Source: Dyella amyloliquefaciens | GTDB lineage: Bacteria > Pseudomonadota > Gammaproteobacteria > Xanthomonadales > Rhodanobacteraceae | Assembly: GCF_004296575.1 (NCBI RefSeq) | Contig: NZ_SAYT01000007.1 | Span: 558,001 to 622,000 of the forward strand | Length of the DNA stretch: 64,000 nucleotides | Direction of reading: 5' to 3' | Part shown: in pieces, positions 8,675 through 19,430 of the stretch | How positions within the stretch are numbered: position 1 is the first letter of the stretch | Layout of the letters: each line of letters begins with the position of its first letter | The notes under the pieces: generated by a model | Database searches by the model: none | Seen by the model: the letters and a program-made list of their open reading frames with translations, nothing else | Told to the model about the DNA's origin: nothing | Made by a program: the position numbers and the translations under genes

Positions 8675-11290
8675 ATGGCAGAACTCGCCAAAGAAGTCAT
8701 CCGCGTCAACATCGAAGACGAGATGCGCCAGAGCTACCTCGATTACGCCATGAGCGTGATCGTGGGACGCGCCCTCCCGGATGTCCGCGACGGCCTCAAG
8801 CCTGTGCACCGCCGCGTCCTGTTCGCCATGAACGAACTGGGCAACGCCTGGAACAAGCCCTACAAGAAATCGGCCCGCGTGGTCGGTGACGTCATCGGTA
8901 AATACCACCCGCACGGCGACGCATCGGTCTACGACGCGATCGTGCGCATGGCCCAGCCGTTCTCGCTGCGTTACATGCTGGTCGATGGCCAGGGTAACTT
9001 CGGTTCGGTCGACGGCGACAACGCCGCAGCCATGCGATACACCGAGGTGCGCATGTCGCGCCTCACGCAGGAGCTGCTGGCCGACATCGACAAGGACACC
9101 GTCGACTTCGGTCCCAACTACGACGAAAGCGAGCAGGAACCGCTGGTCCTGCCGACGCGCGTGCCCAACCTGCTGGTGAACGGTTCGGCCGGTATCGCGG
9201 TGGGTATGGCCACCAACGTGCCGCCGCACAACCTCACTGAAGTCGTCTCCGCGACGATCGGCCTGATCGACGATCCGTCGCTGTCGATCGATGACCTGAT
9301 GCAGTTCATCCCCGGCCCGGACTTCCCGACCGCCGGCATCATCAACGGCTCCTCGGGCATCATCGAGGCTTATCGCACCGGTCGCGGTCGCATCCTGGTG
9401 CGTGCTCGCACCGAGATCGAAACCGAGTCGAACGGTCGCGAGACGATCCTTGTCCACGAGCTGCCGTACCAGGTGAACAAGGCCCGCCTGATCGAGAAGA
9501 TCGCCGAGCTGGTCAAGGAAAAGAAGATCGAGGGCATCAGCGAGCTGCGCGACGAGTCCGACAAGGACGGCATGCGCGTGGTGATCGAGATCCGTCGCGA
9601 TGCGATGGCCGACGTGGTGCTCAACAACCTGTTCCAGCAGACGCAGCTGCAGGTGACGTTCGGCATCAACATGGTCGCCCTGCTGGACGGCCAGCCGCGC
9701 CTGCTGAACCTCAAGGACATCCTCGAGGCGTTCATCCGTCACCGTCGTGAAGTGGTGACGCGCCGTACCATCTTCGAACTGCGCAAGGCCCGTGCCCGCG
9801 CGCATATCCTGGAAGGTCTCACGGTCGCGCTCGCCAACATCGACGAGATGATCGAGCTGATCCGCACCTCGGCGTCGCCGCAGGAAGCGCGCGAGCGCAT
9901 GCTGGCGCGCAAGTGGCAGCCGGGCATGGTGGCCACGTTGCTCGAGGCCGCCGGCGCCGAAGCGTCGCGTCCCGAAGACATGGACCCGCGCGATGGCCTC
10001 AAGGCCGAGGGCTACCAGCTTTCCGAAGTGCAGGCCCAGGAAATCCTGGCCATGCGCCTGCATCGCCTCACCGGCCTGGAGCAGGAAAAGCTTTCCGACG
10101 AATACCGCCAGGTGCTCGAGACGATTCGTGGCCTGATCGAGATCCTCGAAGATCCGGCCCGCCTGCTCGCGGTGATCCGCGGCGAACTCGAAGCCATCAA
10201 GGAAGAGTTCGGCGACAAGCGCCGCACCGAGATCCAGCATTCGCAGGAAGACCTCAACGTCCTCGACCTGATCGCCCCGGAAGACGTGGTCGTCACGCTG
10301 TCGCACACCGGTTACGTGAAGCGCCAGCCGGCAAGCACGTATCGCGCACAGCGTCGCGGCGGCAAGGGCCGGTCGGCCTCGGCGCTGAAGGACGAGGATT
10401 TCGTCGAGCAGCTGTGGGTGGTGAACACCCACGACACGCTGCTCACCTTCACCAGCACCGGCCGCGTGTACTGGCTCAACGTGTACCAGATGCCGGAGTC
10501 GGGCCCGAACGCGCGTGGCAAGCCGATGGTGAACCTGTTGCCGCTGGGCGAGGGCGAGAAGGTGCAGGCCGTGCTGCCGGTGCGCGAGTACGCGGAAGAC
10601 CGCTTCGTGTTCTTCGCCACCAAGCAGGGCACGGTGAAGAAGACGCCGCTGACCGAGTTCGCGTTCCAGCTGCAGAAGGGCAAGATCGCCATCAACCTCG
10701 ACGAGGGCGATGCGCTGGTCAACGTGGCGCTGACCGACGGCAACAGCGACGTGCTGCTGTTCGCCTCCAACGGCAAGACGGTGCGCTTCGACGAGTCGGA
10801 AGTGCGTTCGATGGGTCGTACCGCGACCGGCGTGCGTGGCATGAAGCTGGCCGACGATGCCGAAGTGGTGTCGCTGATCGTGGCGGCCGAGGGCGACATC
10901 CTCACCGCTACCGAACGTGGCTACGGCAAGCGCACCATGCTCGACGAGTTCCCGAAGAAGGGACGCGGCACGCAGGGCGTGATCGGCATCCAGTGCTCCG
11001 AGCGCAATGGCGCGCTGGTGGCCGCAACGCAGGCCACCGAGGCGCACGAGATGATGCTGATCTCCGATCAGGGCACGCTGGTGCGTACCCGCGTGGCGGA
11101 AGTCTCGCAGCTCAGCCGCAATACCCAGGGCGTGACGCTCATTCGCCTGCCGGCGGACGAGAAGCTGGTCAGCGTGGTTCGTCTCGATGCGGAAGTCGAG
11201 AGCGGTGAAGGCGAAGAGGGTGCAGCCCCCGACGTGACCGAAGGTGATCTGCCTGCTGCCGGTGATGACGTTCCCACCGACGCCGAGTGA
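8675..11290 (+). CDS. gyrA: DNA gyrase subunit A
   Basis: GyrA carries the breakage-reunion and DNA-wrapping functions of gyrase. The product is 871 residues, close to E. coli (875). The catalytic tyrosine is Tyr122 in [10 protein letters not shown]. The quinolone-determining loop reads [10 protein letters not shown], so the position equal to E. coli Ser83 is Ala83, with Ser84 and the usual Asp87. The GyrA box is present as QRRGGKGR near residue 560, followed by the six-bladed C-terminal domain and a short acidic tail. The ATG at 8675 (AGGGAAG upstream) gives the standard [17 protein letters not shown] start; the frame is open further upstream to 8600 but without support. gyrA stands alone, away from gyrB. 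Confidence 0.98.
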   Translation: MAELAKEVIRVNIEDEMRQSYLDYAMSVIVGRALPDVRDGLKPVHRRVLFAMNELGNAWNKPYKKSARVVGDVIGKYHPHGDASVYDAIVRMAQPFSLRYMLVDGQGNFGSVDGDNAAAMRYTEVRMSRLTQELLADIDKDTVDFGPNYDESEQEPLVLPTRVPNLLVNGSAGIAVGMATNVPPHNLTEVVSATIGLIDDPSLSIDDLMQFIPGPDFPTAGIINGSSGIIEAYRTGRGRILVRARTEIETESNGRETILVHELPYQVNKARLIEKIAELVKEKKIEGISELRDESDKDGMRVVIEIRRDAMADVVLNNLFQQTQLQVTFGINMVALLDGQPRLLNLKDILEAFIRHRREVVTRRTIFELRKARARAHILEGLTVALANIDEMIELIRTSASPQEARERMLARKWQPGMVATLLEAAGAEASRPEDMDPRDGLKAEGYQLSEVQAQEILAMRLHRLTGLEQEKLSDEYRQVLETIRGLIEILEDPARLLAVIRGELEAIKEEFGDKRRTEIQHSQEDLNVLDLIAPEDVVVTLSHTGYVKRQPASTYRAQRRGGKGRSASALKDEDFVEQLWVVNTHDTLLTFTSTGRVYWLNVYQMPESGPNARGKPMVNLLPLGEGEKVQAVLPVREYAEDRFVFFATKQGTVKKTPLTEFAFQLQKGKIAINLDEGDALVNVALTDGNSDVLLFASNGKTVRFDESEVRSMGRTATGVRGMKLADDAEVVSLIVAAEGDILTATERGYGKRTMLDEFPKKGRGTQGVIGIQCSERNGALVAATQATEAHEMMLISDQGTLVRTRVAEVSQLSRNTQGVTLIRLPADEKLVSVVRLDAEVESGEGEEGAAPDVTEGDLPAAGDDVPTDAE

Positions 11291-11304
11291 TCCCAGCGCG
11301 ATGT

Positions 11305-11343
11305 AAAAAAGAAAACCCCGGCCATGCCGGGGTTTTCTTTTTC
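11305..11343. terminator. Bidirectional terminator between gyrA and the convergent amidohydrolase gene
   Basis: AAAAAAGAAAACCCCGGC (11305-11322) faces GCCGGGGTTTTCTTTTT (11326-11342). A/T tracts on both sides of the 7-bp GC core let it act on both strands, which fits two converging genes. Confidence 0.9.
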
Positions 11344-11350
11344 TATCCCA

Positions 11351-13351
11351 TCAAGGCTTGAAGCCGACCGATTGCCATAGTGGCGCTGGATCATAGACAG
11401 CACCTGCTTCGATGGTCTTGGCGACACGGCGCGTGTTGTGGATGTCGGCCAGCGGATCGCCGTCGAGCAGCACCATGTCGGCGCGCTTGCCGACGGTCAG
11501 CGTGCCGACTTCGCCGTCGAGCCCCATCACGCGCGCGGGTACGCTGGTCGCCGCCATCAGCGCTTCCATCGGCGTGAATCCCGCCTGGACGTAGATCTCC
11601 AATTCCCGGTGCAGCGAATAGCCGGGAATGGACTGGTCTGTGCCGGCAACGATGGTCAGGCCCTGGCGGTGCAATTCGCGCAACGTGGCGAGCAGATAGT
11701 CGTAGCGCTTGGCGCGGTCCGGCTTGACGCCCGGGCTGTCGAGCGCGGCGGCAAGCTCGGGCGCCACGTGCGTGATGCCCGGCTCGATGGCGCTCAATGG
11801 CGTGGATTCCGGATGCATCTCTGCTTCGAACAGCGCGATGGTGTCGTCGAAGACGGTGTGATGTTCGCGGAACAGCGCCAGCTGGCGTGTCGCATCCGGC
11901 GTGGTGAAGTCCAGCGGCGGAAGCGGCTTGTTGCGTTCCATATGCAGCAGGTCGCGCGCCACGTAATGAATGTGGTTGATGCCGTCGTAACCGTCTTTGA
12001 CGGCCTGCTCGGTGGTCATGCCTTCGGGGACATGGCCGGTCACGGTCATGCCCACGCGGTGTGCTTCCGCGGTGATTACCGGTACCAGTTCGGGCTTCAT
12101 GCTGCCGTAGATCTTGATCTGTCGTGCGCCGACGTCCTTGTAGCGCTTGACCCAGGCCTTGGCCTGCTCAGGCGTGTCGGCGACGACCGCACCCAACGTG
12201 ATCGGGCCGGTGCCATCGATGACGCCTGCGATCAGGATGCGGGGGCCGATGCCGCGCCCCTGGTCGATCGCGTCGCGCACCGCAGTGATGAAATCGAAAA
12301 TGTTGCCGCAATCGCGCACGGTGGTGATGCCCGAGGCGAGATACACGGGTCCCCATTCGACCTGCTCGTAGTGGGCATGCATGTCCCACAGGCCGGGGAT
12401 GAGGAACTTGCCGCTGCCATTGATCACTTCGTAGCCTTGAGTCGCCACCTGCTCCTTCGCTGAGGCGATGCGGCTGATGTGTCCATCGTCCATGAACACC
12501 GTTACGTCGCCCTGTGCCGGCGCGCCGGTGCCATCGATCAGCGTGGCATGTGTAACGGCCAAGCGTTTGACGACGGGCTGGCGGCCTTTCGCTGCGAGCT
12601 GGGCCAGAGAGGTCAGCCCGTCGATCGCGGCGTGCTGCATGAAGGTCGCCAGTTCCGGTTCGTAGTCTTCGCGCACGGCCTCGAAGTGATCGAACTCGGC
12701 GTCGCGCGTGACCAGGGCCACCAACTGGTTGTTGTCGTCCATCCAAAGCGCTTCGCTTCCCCAGGCGAGCCCCGACACCTGATAACCGTGCAGGGTGACG
12801 TCGTGGCCTGCCGCTTTCACGTGAAGCTCGGCGGTGGGCTGGATGCGAATGTCGTTGCCCGGCGGTGCCGCAATACGCTCCGGTCGTCCTTGCGACAGCC
12901 AATACCGCATCAACATCTGCTGCATGGCGACGGGCGAATAGCCGTCCATCAGGAAGGTGTGCCCGGTGGCGGGATACTGTGTCTTCTTGCCATCGCGCAG
13001 CAGCGATACCTGCGTGCGCGACGCGTCGATCGAGAAGTCATCGTTCAGATCGCTGGAGCGCGAGGACTGGCCGCGGGTGCTCAGCGACAGCGGATGTGCG
13101 TCATCCGTTGCGCGGTAGGTGGTCTTGAGAGGTACCGGCGTGCCGCGATCGGTGAAAAGAAAATCCGACTCGAGCAGTAACTGCCCGTCCTTGCGCTGGA
13201 GCGTATAGGTTTCCTTGCCGATCGCACGCGCGAACTTGTGCAGCACGAAGCTGCCTTGTTCGTTCGGCTGGGATGCCTGTGCATGGAGGCTTGATGAAGC
13301 GAAGGCGAGGGCTGCTGCGACGACGAACGCACTTGCACACTCCAGCTTCAT
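11351..13351 (-). CDS. Exported metal-dependent amidohydrolase
   Basis: A 666-residue protein that begins with a signal peptide (MKLECASAFVVAAALAFASSSLHAQA). The first 300 residues are a domain I do not recognise, with LHKFARAIGKETYTL and a GYSPVAMQQMLMRYW segment; it recurs in exported amidohydrolases of this group. The C-terminal half is an imidazolonepropionase-like amidohydrolase: GLWDMHAHYEQ (HxH metal ligands), GDVGARQIKIYG-type lysine region, GHVPEG, INHIHYVARD and GTDQSIPGYSLHRELE with the catalytic aspartate, then GKRADMVLLDGDPL. Substrate unknown; imidodipeptidase-like or aryl-amidase activity is possible. The frame is open upstream to 13582, but the ATG at 13351 gives the signal peptide and follows AAGGAG. 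Confidence 0.85.
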   Translation of the reverse strand: MKLECASAFVVAAALAFASSSLHAQASQPNEQGSFVLHKFARAIGKETYTLQRKDGQLLLESDFLFTDRGTPVPLKTTYRATDDAHPLSLSTRGQSSRSSDLNDDFSIDASRTQVSLLRDGKKTQYPATGHTFLMDGYSPVAMQQMLMRYWLSQGRPERIAAPPGNDIRIQPTAELHVKAAGHDVTLHGYQVSGLAWGSEALWMDDNNQLVALVTRDAEFDHFEAVREDYEPELATFMQHAAIDGLTSLAQLAAKGRQPVVKRLAVTHATLIDGTGAPAQGDVTVFMDDGHISRIASAKEQVATQGYEVINGSGKFLIPGLWDMHAHYEQVEWGPVYLASGITTVRDCGNIFDFITAVRDAIDQGRGIGPRILIAGVIDGTGPITLGAVVADTPEQAKAWVKRYKDVGARQIKIYGSMKPELVPVITAEAHRVGMTVTGHVPEGMTTEQAVKDGYDGINHIHYVARDLLHMERNKPLPPLDFTTPDATRQLALFREHHTVFDDTIALFEAEMHPESTPLSAIEPGITHVAPELAAALDSPGVKPDRAKRYDYLLATLRELHRQGLTIVAGTDQSIPGYSLHRELEIYVQAGFTPMEALMAATSVPARVMGLDGEVGTLTVGKRADMVLLDGDPLADIHNTRRVAKTIEAGAVYDPAPLWQSVGFKP

Positions 13352-13457
13352 GGACGGCTCCTTGCGCGGGGTATCAGTGGCGTCTCGACAGCGGCCGGGA
13401 CGCCGCGACGTTACCCGGCCGGATTCGGGAGCGCCAGTGCGCGTGCCGTGTGCTTCG

Positions 13458-13838
13458 TCAGCCGGGAGAGACGCTGAACTCGTCCACGCGGGTGGGATAG
13501 AACGCCAGGTAGTCCTTGATCGGTGACACCGCGTCGTAGGGGTGCTCGTACGTCCACACGGCGTTTGCCGAACGCTGCCCACCCAGCGGAATGCTGTAGT
13601 ACGAACAGTCGCCCTTGTACGGGCAGTAGGTCTGGTGGTCGGTGCGTTCGAGCAGCGACATGTCGACGTCCTTGCGCGGGATGTAGTGCACCGGCGGGTA
13701 GGACGCTTCGCTCAGCGAGAGCGCGGATCGTGTATCGGCCACGACACGCCCGCCGACGCGAACGACGATGTGGGAGGAATCAGGCCTGACCTCGATCGGA
13801 TGATCGGGGCCCGGTATCCGCTGCACTCGGCTGTTCAT
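13458..13838 (-). CDS. DUF427 family protein
   Basis: A 126-residue cytoplasmic protein of the DUF427 family: RVQRIPGPDHPIEVRP, VRVGGRVVADTRSAL, YPPVHYIPRKDVDMSLLERT, then the signature TYCPYKGDCSYYSI and the final YEHPYDAVSPIKDYLAFYPTRVD. The two cysteines of CPYKGDC are conserved in the family. Function is not established. It lies upstream of the amidohydrolase gene on the same strand, separated by about 105 bp, so co-transcription is possible but not required. Confidence 0.88.
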   Translation of the reverse strand: MNSRVQRIPGPDHPIEVRPDSSHIVVRVGGRVVADTRSALSLSEASYPPVHYIPRKDVDMSLLERTDHQTYCPYKGDCSYYSIPLGGQRSANAVWTYEHPYDAVSPIKDYLAFYPTRVDEFSVSPG

Positions 13839-13909
13839 GGCATCAGTCCGGAAGAGGGAGATGCGAGGCTACTCCCCTCCGTGATCAGTCCGCGTGCAGG
13901 CGGTGGATC

Positions 13910-14389
13910 TCAGGCCGTGGCTTCCAGCATCGCTTCGGCCGCGGAGACGCGGAACTCGCCCGGCGCTTCGACCTGCAGCACCTTCACCACGCCATCTTCC
14001 GCATACAGCGCGAAACGGCGGGAACGAAGACCCATGCCATAGCCGCTGCCGTCCAGCTCCAGGCCCAGTGCGCGGGTGAAGCTGCCATTGCCGTCGGCCA
14101 GCATCAGCAGTCCGTGCGGCACGTTCTGGGAGGCCGCCCAGGCCTGCATCACGTAGGCGTCGTTGACCGCGAGGCACATCACTTCGATGCCACGCGCCTG
14201 AAATTCGGCGTAGTGCTGGACATAGCCCGGCAGGTGGCGGTTGGAACAGGTAGGCGTGAAGGCGCCGGGCACGGCGAACATCACCACCTTGCGGCCGGCG
14301 AAGAGGGAGCCGGTGTGGGTCTGCTCGATGCTCTCGCCGATGGCGCGGATCTCGACATCGGGCACGGTCTGGCCGATCTGGATGCTCAT
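13910..14389 (-). CDS. Peroxiredoxin (Prx5-like)
   Basis: A thiol peroxidase that reduces peroxides. The 159-residue product belongs to the Prx5/type II group: peroxidatic Cys48 in the PGAFTPTCS motif, then [14 protein letters not shown] and the [28 protein letters not shown] core. A further cysteine in EVMCLAVND (about residue 73) is at a position common in this family. There is no fused glutaredoxin domain, so electrons probably come from a separate glutaredoxin or thioredoxin. The ATG at 14389 starts the standard [14 protein letters not shown]; the open frame extends upstream to 14632 without support. The gene is divergent from the cbpA-like gene. Confidence 0.93.
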   Translation of the reverse strand: MSIQIGQTVPDVEIRAIGESIEQTHTGSLFAGRKVVMFAVPGAFTPTCSNRHLPGYVQHYAEFQARGIEVMCLAVNDAYVMQAWAASQNVPHGLLMLADGNGSFTRALGLELDGSGYGMGLRSRRFALYAEDGVVKVLQVEAPGEFRVSAAEAMLEATA

Positions 14390-14621
14390 GAGGGGGCTGC
14401 CTTGGCTAGGGAAGAGGAGGCGGATGCTAGCGCCAGGAAGGGTGGGTTGTCGCCTTGAATCACGCCGTTTTAGCACCCATCTCAACCACCATAGAGAGGG
14501 TGGCGTTCGACGCCATGCATCACCCAGACGAGTCAGGCGAGTTCGGCCTTGCCGGTCGGTCGGCGGGGAAGCGATATTTCCCGCATGCTGGTTAGGGCGG
14601 AACGATCGCCGGGGAGCGGTA

Positions 14622-15524
14622 GTGGAATTCAAAGATTATTACGACATCCTGGGCGTCAAGCCCGAGGCCAGCGAGGCCGACATCAAGGCGGCTTATCGCA
14701 AGCTGGCCAAGAAATACCATCCGGACCGGAACAAGGACGCCGGCGCGGAAGAGAAATTCAAGTCGATCAACGAAGCGAACGAAGTGCTTCGCGACACCGA
14801 GAAGCGCCGCGCCTACGACGAGTTGCGCGCCGGTGGCTATCGCGGCGGTGAGCAGTTCCGTCCGCCGCCGGGCTGGGGGCAGAGCCACGGTTTCGATTTC
14901 GGTGGCGAAGGCGGCGGTGATTTCAGCGACTTCTTCGAAAGCCTGTTCGGGCGTGGCGGTGGTGCCGGCCCTCGTGCTGCGCCTCGCGCACGACGCGGCG
15001 GTGACGTGCATGCACACGTGCAGATCGACCTGCAGACGGCCTTCGATGGTGGTCGCACGCGGCTGGCCCTGCAGGATGGCCATGGCGGCGAGCGAGTGCT
15101 GGAAGTGAAGATTCCCGCGGGCATCCAGCCGGGGCAGGTGATTCGCCTGGCCGGGCAGGGGCATGCGGGAAGCGGTGGTGCCGGCAACGGCGACCTGCTG
15201 CTCGAGGTCGGCATTCGCGACGATGCCCGTTTCAAGCTGGACGGTCGCAACGTGCTGCATGTGCTGCCGATCACGCCATGGGAAGCCGCGCTGGGCGCTA
15301 CGGTGCCGGTGCCGACGCTGGCGGGCACGGTGGATCTGCGCATTCCCGCGGGCTCGCAGTCCGGACGCAAGCTCCGGCTCAAGGGGCGTGGCCTGCCGGG
15401 AGCGCATCCGGGCGACCAGCTGGTGGAACTGTCGATCCGCGTTCCCGCGGCGGAGAGTGACGAGCAACGCAAGGCCTATGAGGCGTTGCGCGAGCAGTTC
15501 GAGGGATACGATCCTCGCCACTGA
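14622..15524 (+). CDS. cbpA: DnaJ-class co-chaperone, CbpA type
   Basis: A 300-residue J-domain protein. The J domain fills residues 1-70 with the HPD motif in [10 protein letters not shown], followed by a Gly/Phe-rich linker (about 75-125) and two C-terminal substrate-binding beta domains ([30 protein letters not shown]). There is no CxxCxGxG zinc finger, so it is the CbpA/DjlA-like class B form that cooperates with DnaK and may bind curved DNA. The start is GTG at 14622 with GGGGAG upstream; the same frame is open much further upstream, where it runs antisense through the peroxiredoxin gene and is not credible. Confidence 0.92.
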   Translation: MEFKDYYDILGVKPEASEADIKAAYRKLAKKYHPDRNKDAGAEEKFKSINEANEVLRDTEKRRAYDELRAGGYRGGEQFRPPPGWGQSHGFDFGGEGGGDFSDFFESLFGRGGGAGPRAAPRARRGGDVHAHVQIDLQTAFDGGRTRLALQDGHGGERVLEVKIPAGIQPGQVIRLAGQGHAGSGGAGNGDLLLEVGIRDDARFKLDGRNVLHVLPITPWEAALGATVPVPTLAGTVDLRIPAGSQSGRKLRLKGRGLPGAHPGDQLVELSIRVPAAESDEQRKAYEALREQFEGYDPRH

Positions 15525-15545
15525 TGGCCGTACGGAAGGCCAAAT

Positions 15546-15577
15546 GAAAAAACGGCGCCACGAGGCGCCGTTTTCTT
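15546..15577. terminator. Bidirectional terminator between cbpA and the response regulator gene
   Basis: AAAACGGCGCC (15549-15559) pairs with GGCGCCGTTTT (15564-15574) around a 4-nt loop. A/T tracts flank both sides; the minus-strand T run is the longer. Confidence 0.88.
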
Positions 15578-15596
15578 GTGGAGCATGCCGCAGCCG

Positions 15597-15962
15597 TCAG
15601 GCCGGCAGCAGTTCCTTGAGCGTGGTCACCAGTTCCTCTTCCTTGATCGGCTTGGTGACGTAAGCCTTGGCACCCTGGCGCAGGCCCCACACCTTGTCGG
15701 TTTCCTGATCCTTGGTGGTGACCAGCACGACCGGGATGTGCGAGGTGTCCGGGTCCTTGCTGATGGTGCGGGTAGCCTGGAAACCGTTGAGGTTCGGCAT
15801 CACCACGTCCATCAGAATCAGGTCGGGACGTTCACGCCTGGCCGCTTCCACGCCCGCCGCGCCATCTTCCGCGGTGAGGGCCTCATGCCCGAGCTTTTCG
15901 ACGATACGCTTGATGCCCAACAGCTGCGACGGCGAGTCGTCGACGATCAGGATGCGTGCCAT
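15597..15962 (-). CDS. Single-domain response regulator, PilH/CheY-like
   Basis: A 121-residue receiver domain with no output domain. Acidic pocket Asp8-Asp9, phospho-acceptor Asp52 (LILMDVVMP), conserved Thr82-Thr83 and Lys104 (YVTKPI) are all in place, so it should be phosphorylated. The sequence ARILIVDDSPSQLLGIKRIVEKLGHE resembles PilH of the type IV pilus chemosensory system, but no pil genes and no histidine kinase lie nearby. It could act with a distant Chp/Pil cluster. The assignment to PilH is by resemblance only. Confidence 0.9.
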   Translation of the reverse strand: MARILIVDDSPSQLLGIKRIVEKLGHEALTAEDGAAGVEAARRERPDLILMDVVMPNLNGFQATRTISKDPDTSHIPVVLVTTKDQETDKVWGLRQGAKAYVTKPIKEEELVTTLKELLPA

Positions 15963-16030
15963 AAGGTGGGGTTCCCCTTGTTGTTTCGTTTGATTCTAAG
16001 GCGCTGTCGCCGCGCTTCCAAGCGGGGCGG

Positions 16031-17038
16031 TCAGGCGGCGGCGCCCACGCGTACCAGAGTACGCCCGAATGACTCGCCTGCGAGCATGTGGTCGAAAATA
16101 CCCGGCAACTGCTCCAGCGTCACTTCGCGGGTGGCAATGCGCTCCAGGTGCTGCGGCTTCCAGTCGGTGGCGAGACGCTGCCACACGCGGTCGCGGATGT
16201 CCCGGGCCGTACCCGCCGACGCGATGCCCAGCAGGCTGGCGCCACGGATGATGAACGGCATCACGGTACTTTCGAAGCCGATGCCACCGGCATTGCCGCA
16301 GATGGCGACGTTGCCGTAGGGCGCGATCAGCGGCAGCAGGCCGGCCAGCATGCTGCCGCCGACGTTGTCCAGCGCGCCGCCGAAGCGTGCCGAGTCCATC
16401 GGCTTGCCGCTGAAAGCCAGCTGGTGACGATCGATGCATTCGGCAGCACCGAGATCGCGCAGGAAATCGAAGTGCGTGCTTTTCCCGCTGATGGCGTGCA
16501 CGGCGTAGCCGGCGCGGGTGAAGATGTCGATGGCCAGCATGCCCACGCCACCGGTGGCACCGGTAACGGCGAGCGGGCCGAGCGCCGGCACCTGCCGGTT
16601 GTCTTCCATCCGCAGCAGTGCCAGTGCGGCGGTAAAGCCGGCCGTACCGATGATCATGCTCTCGCGCAGGCTCAGGCCCTTGGGCAGCGGAATAGCCCAC
16701 GCGGACGGAAGACGGATGTACTCACCGTAGCCACCGTCGCGCACTTCGGAAAGCCCGCTGCCCGTGCACAGCACGGCATCGCCCTCCTTGAATGCGGGAT
16801 CGGTCGAGGCGACCACGGTGCCGGCCGCGTCGATGCCGCCATTGAGCGGGTACTGGCGAAGAATCTTGCCCTTGCCGGTGCCGGCAAGCGCGTCCTTGTA
16901 GTTGACCGAGGAGTAGGCGACCTGCACCAGCACTTCGCCGGGGCTCAAGGCATCGGCGTTGATCGTCTCGATGCCGCCGCGGTAGCCGGTGTCGTCGTTG
17001 TGGATGCGGAAGGCGCGAAAGGCGGAGGGGGAACTCAT
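16031..17038 (-). CDS. YhdH/AcuI-type NADPH-dependent oxidoreductase (acryloyl-CoA reductase family)
   Basis: A 335-residue medium-chain reductase of the zinc-free quinone-oxidoreductase-like YhdH group. It starts FRAFRIHNDDTGYRGGIE and shows VAYSSVNYKDALAGTGKGKI, then GIDAAGTVV and the dinucleotide site VTGATGGVGMLAIDI (about residues 155-170). There are no zinc-binding cysteines. YhdH/AcuI enzymes reduce acryloyl-CoA to propionyl-CoA, which protects cells from acrylate made from DMSP or 3-hydroxypropionate; that substrate is inferred from the family. It is followed on the same strand by the gene at 15597 after about 70 bp. Confidence 0.9.
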   Translation of the reverse strand: MSSPSAFRAFRIHNDDTGYRGGIETINADALSPGEVLVQVAYSSVNYKDALAGTGKGKILRQYPLNGGIDAAGTVVASTDPAFKEGDAVLCTGSGLSEVRDGGYGEYIRLPSAWAIPLPKGLSLRESMIIGTAGFTAALALLRMEDNRQVPALGPLAVTGATGGVGMLAIDIFTRAGYAVHAISGKSTHFDFLRDLGAAECIDRHQLAFSGKPMDSARFGGALDNVGGSMLAGLLPLIAPYGNVAICGNAGGIGFESTVMPFIIRGASLLGIASAGTARDIRDRVWQRLATDWKPQHLERIATREVTLEQLPGIFDHMLAGESFGRTLVRVGAAA

Positions 17039-17076
17039 GGGGGATTCCTTTTGCAGCGTGCCGTGCAGCGTGTTGG

Positions 17077-17673
17077 TCAGGCGTCGACGATGCGCTTGTC
17101 GATCAGGCGCGAGGCGCGCTCGCCGCGATAGGTGGGCATCCAGTCGAACAGCGTGGTCATGTCGTCACCAAACCATACACTTTCGTGTTGTCCCGGCGTA
17201 ATGAAACCTTCGTCGACCATATGGTCGACCATTCCGCGCAGCGCGTTGTAGTAACCGCGCACATTGAGGAAGGCGCAGGGATAACGGTGCAGGCCCAGCT
17301 GGGCCCAGGTGAGCATCTCGAACATCTCATCCATGGTGCCGAAGCCGCCGGGCAGGGCGACGAAGGCATCGGACAGCTCGAACATGCGCGTCTTGCGCTG
17401 GTGCATGGTGTCGACCACCACCAGTTCGGTGAGGCCGGTGTGCGCCACTTCGCGCTCGACCAGCTGGCGCGGGATCACGCCGATGACCTTGCCGCCGCCG
17501 GCCAGCACGGCGTCGGCCACCGTGCCCATCAGGCCCACCTTGCCGCCGCCGTAGACCAGGGCGATGCCACGCCGGGCCATTTCGGCGCCGAAGGCGCGGG
17601 CCTGTTCGAGATATTCGGGGTGCTTGCCGCTGCTGGAGCCGCAGTAGACGCAAAGGGCGGTGGGTTGGGACAT
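17077..17673 (-). CDS. LOG family phosphoribohydrolase
   Basis: A 198-residue protein of the LONELY GUY/TIGR00730 family, which splits nucleoside 5'-monophosphates such as cytokinin ribotides or AMP into base and ribose-5-phosphate. It begins CVYCGSSSGKHPEYLEQARAFG, has the nucleotide-binding LVYGGGKVGLMGTVADA segment, and the active-site motif PGGFGTMDEMFE with its catalytic glutamate, preceded by the conserved MHQRKTRMFELSDAF. The start at 17673 is the ATG of MSQPTALCV. The open frame continues upstream into a repeat whose translation reads WIPAFAGMT, which is not coding. The gene is downstream of the sucAB-lpd operon with a terminator and repeat in between. Confidence 0.92.
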   Translation of the reverse strand: MSQPTALCVYCGSSSGKHPEYLEQARAFGAEMARRGIALVYGGGKVGLMGTVADAVLAGGGKVIGVIPRQLVEREVAHTGLTELVVVDTMHQRKTRMFELSDAFVALPGGFGTMDEMFEMLTWAQLGLHRYPCAFLNVRGYYNALRGMVDHMVDEGFITPGQHESVWFGDDMTTLFDWMPTYRGERASRLIDKRIVDA

Positions 17674-17700
17674 GTGTGTCAGTACGCAGAAGGAAGTGGT

Positions 17701-17784
17701 CGTCATTCCGGCGAAAGCCGGAATCCAGCGCCTTCGGCTTCGAAATGCGTGAGTCACTGGATTCCGGCTTTCGCCGGAATGACG
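17701..17784. repeat. Paired inverted repeat of the CATTCCGGC-GAAA-GCCGGAAT type
   Basis: 28 nt at 17701-17728 are perfectly complementary to 17757-17784, with a 28-nt spacer. Each arm is itself a hairpin: 8 bp closing a GAAA loop (TTTC on the other strand). Related single copies with different stems are at 32311-32329, 33159-33176, 41383-41396 and 42361-42386. These repeats are a common source of false WIPAFAGMT peptides. Confidence 0.9.
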
Positions 17785-17815
17785 GTGAGGTAAAAGCTAT
17801 ACCTCGATCTATGCC

Positions 17816-17857
17816 ATGAAAAGCAAACGGCCCGCTCATGTTGCCACGAGCGGGCCG
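17816..17857 (-). terminator. Terminator of the sucAB-lpd operon
   Basis: On the minus strand CGGCCCGCTC (17857-17848) pairs with GAGCGGGCCG (17837-17828), followed by the T-rich TTTGCTTTTC. It lies about 20 bp after the lpd stop. Confidence 0.8.
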
Positions 17858-17877
17858 AAGTGGCCTTGCAGCAGGGC

Positions 17878-19341
<1,464 letters not shown>

Positions 19342-19430
19342 TCACAGGTAAAGCGGGATATGTGTGCGGCGAGCGTGGATGCAATATCTACGCTCACCGC
19401 CAGAGCTTCGTGCCTGATTTTGCTTCTTGG

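Noticed and set aside
8534-11047. An 837-codon minus-strand frame opposite gyrA, and similar long antisense frames opposite pnp (2425-4359) and bcsC (53615-56245)
   Set aside because: High GC removes stop codons from the opposite strand. None has a family motif, signal peptide or plausible ribosome site, and each overlaps a well-supported gene.
13352-13582. 77-residue N-terminal extension of the exported amidohydrolase
   Set aside because: It is rich in Arg/Thr/Pro, lacks a ribosome site and would bury the clear signal peptide that starts at the ATG ending at 13351.
17674-17757. N-terminal extension of the LOG protein reading WIPAFAGMT
   Set aside because: This peptide is the translation of the inverted repeat at 17701-17784, not a protein feature. 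The ATG at 17673 gives the normal family start.
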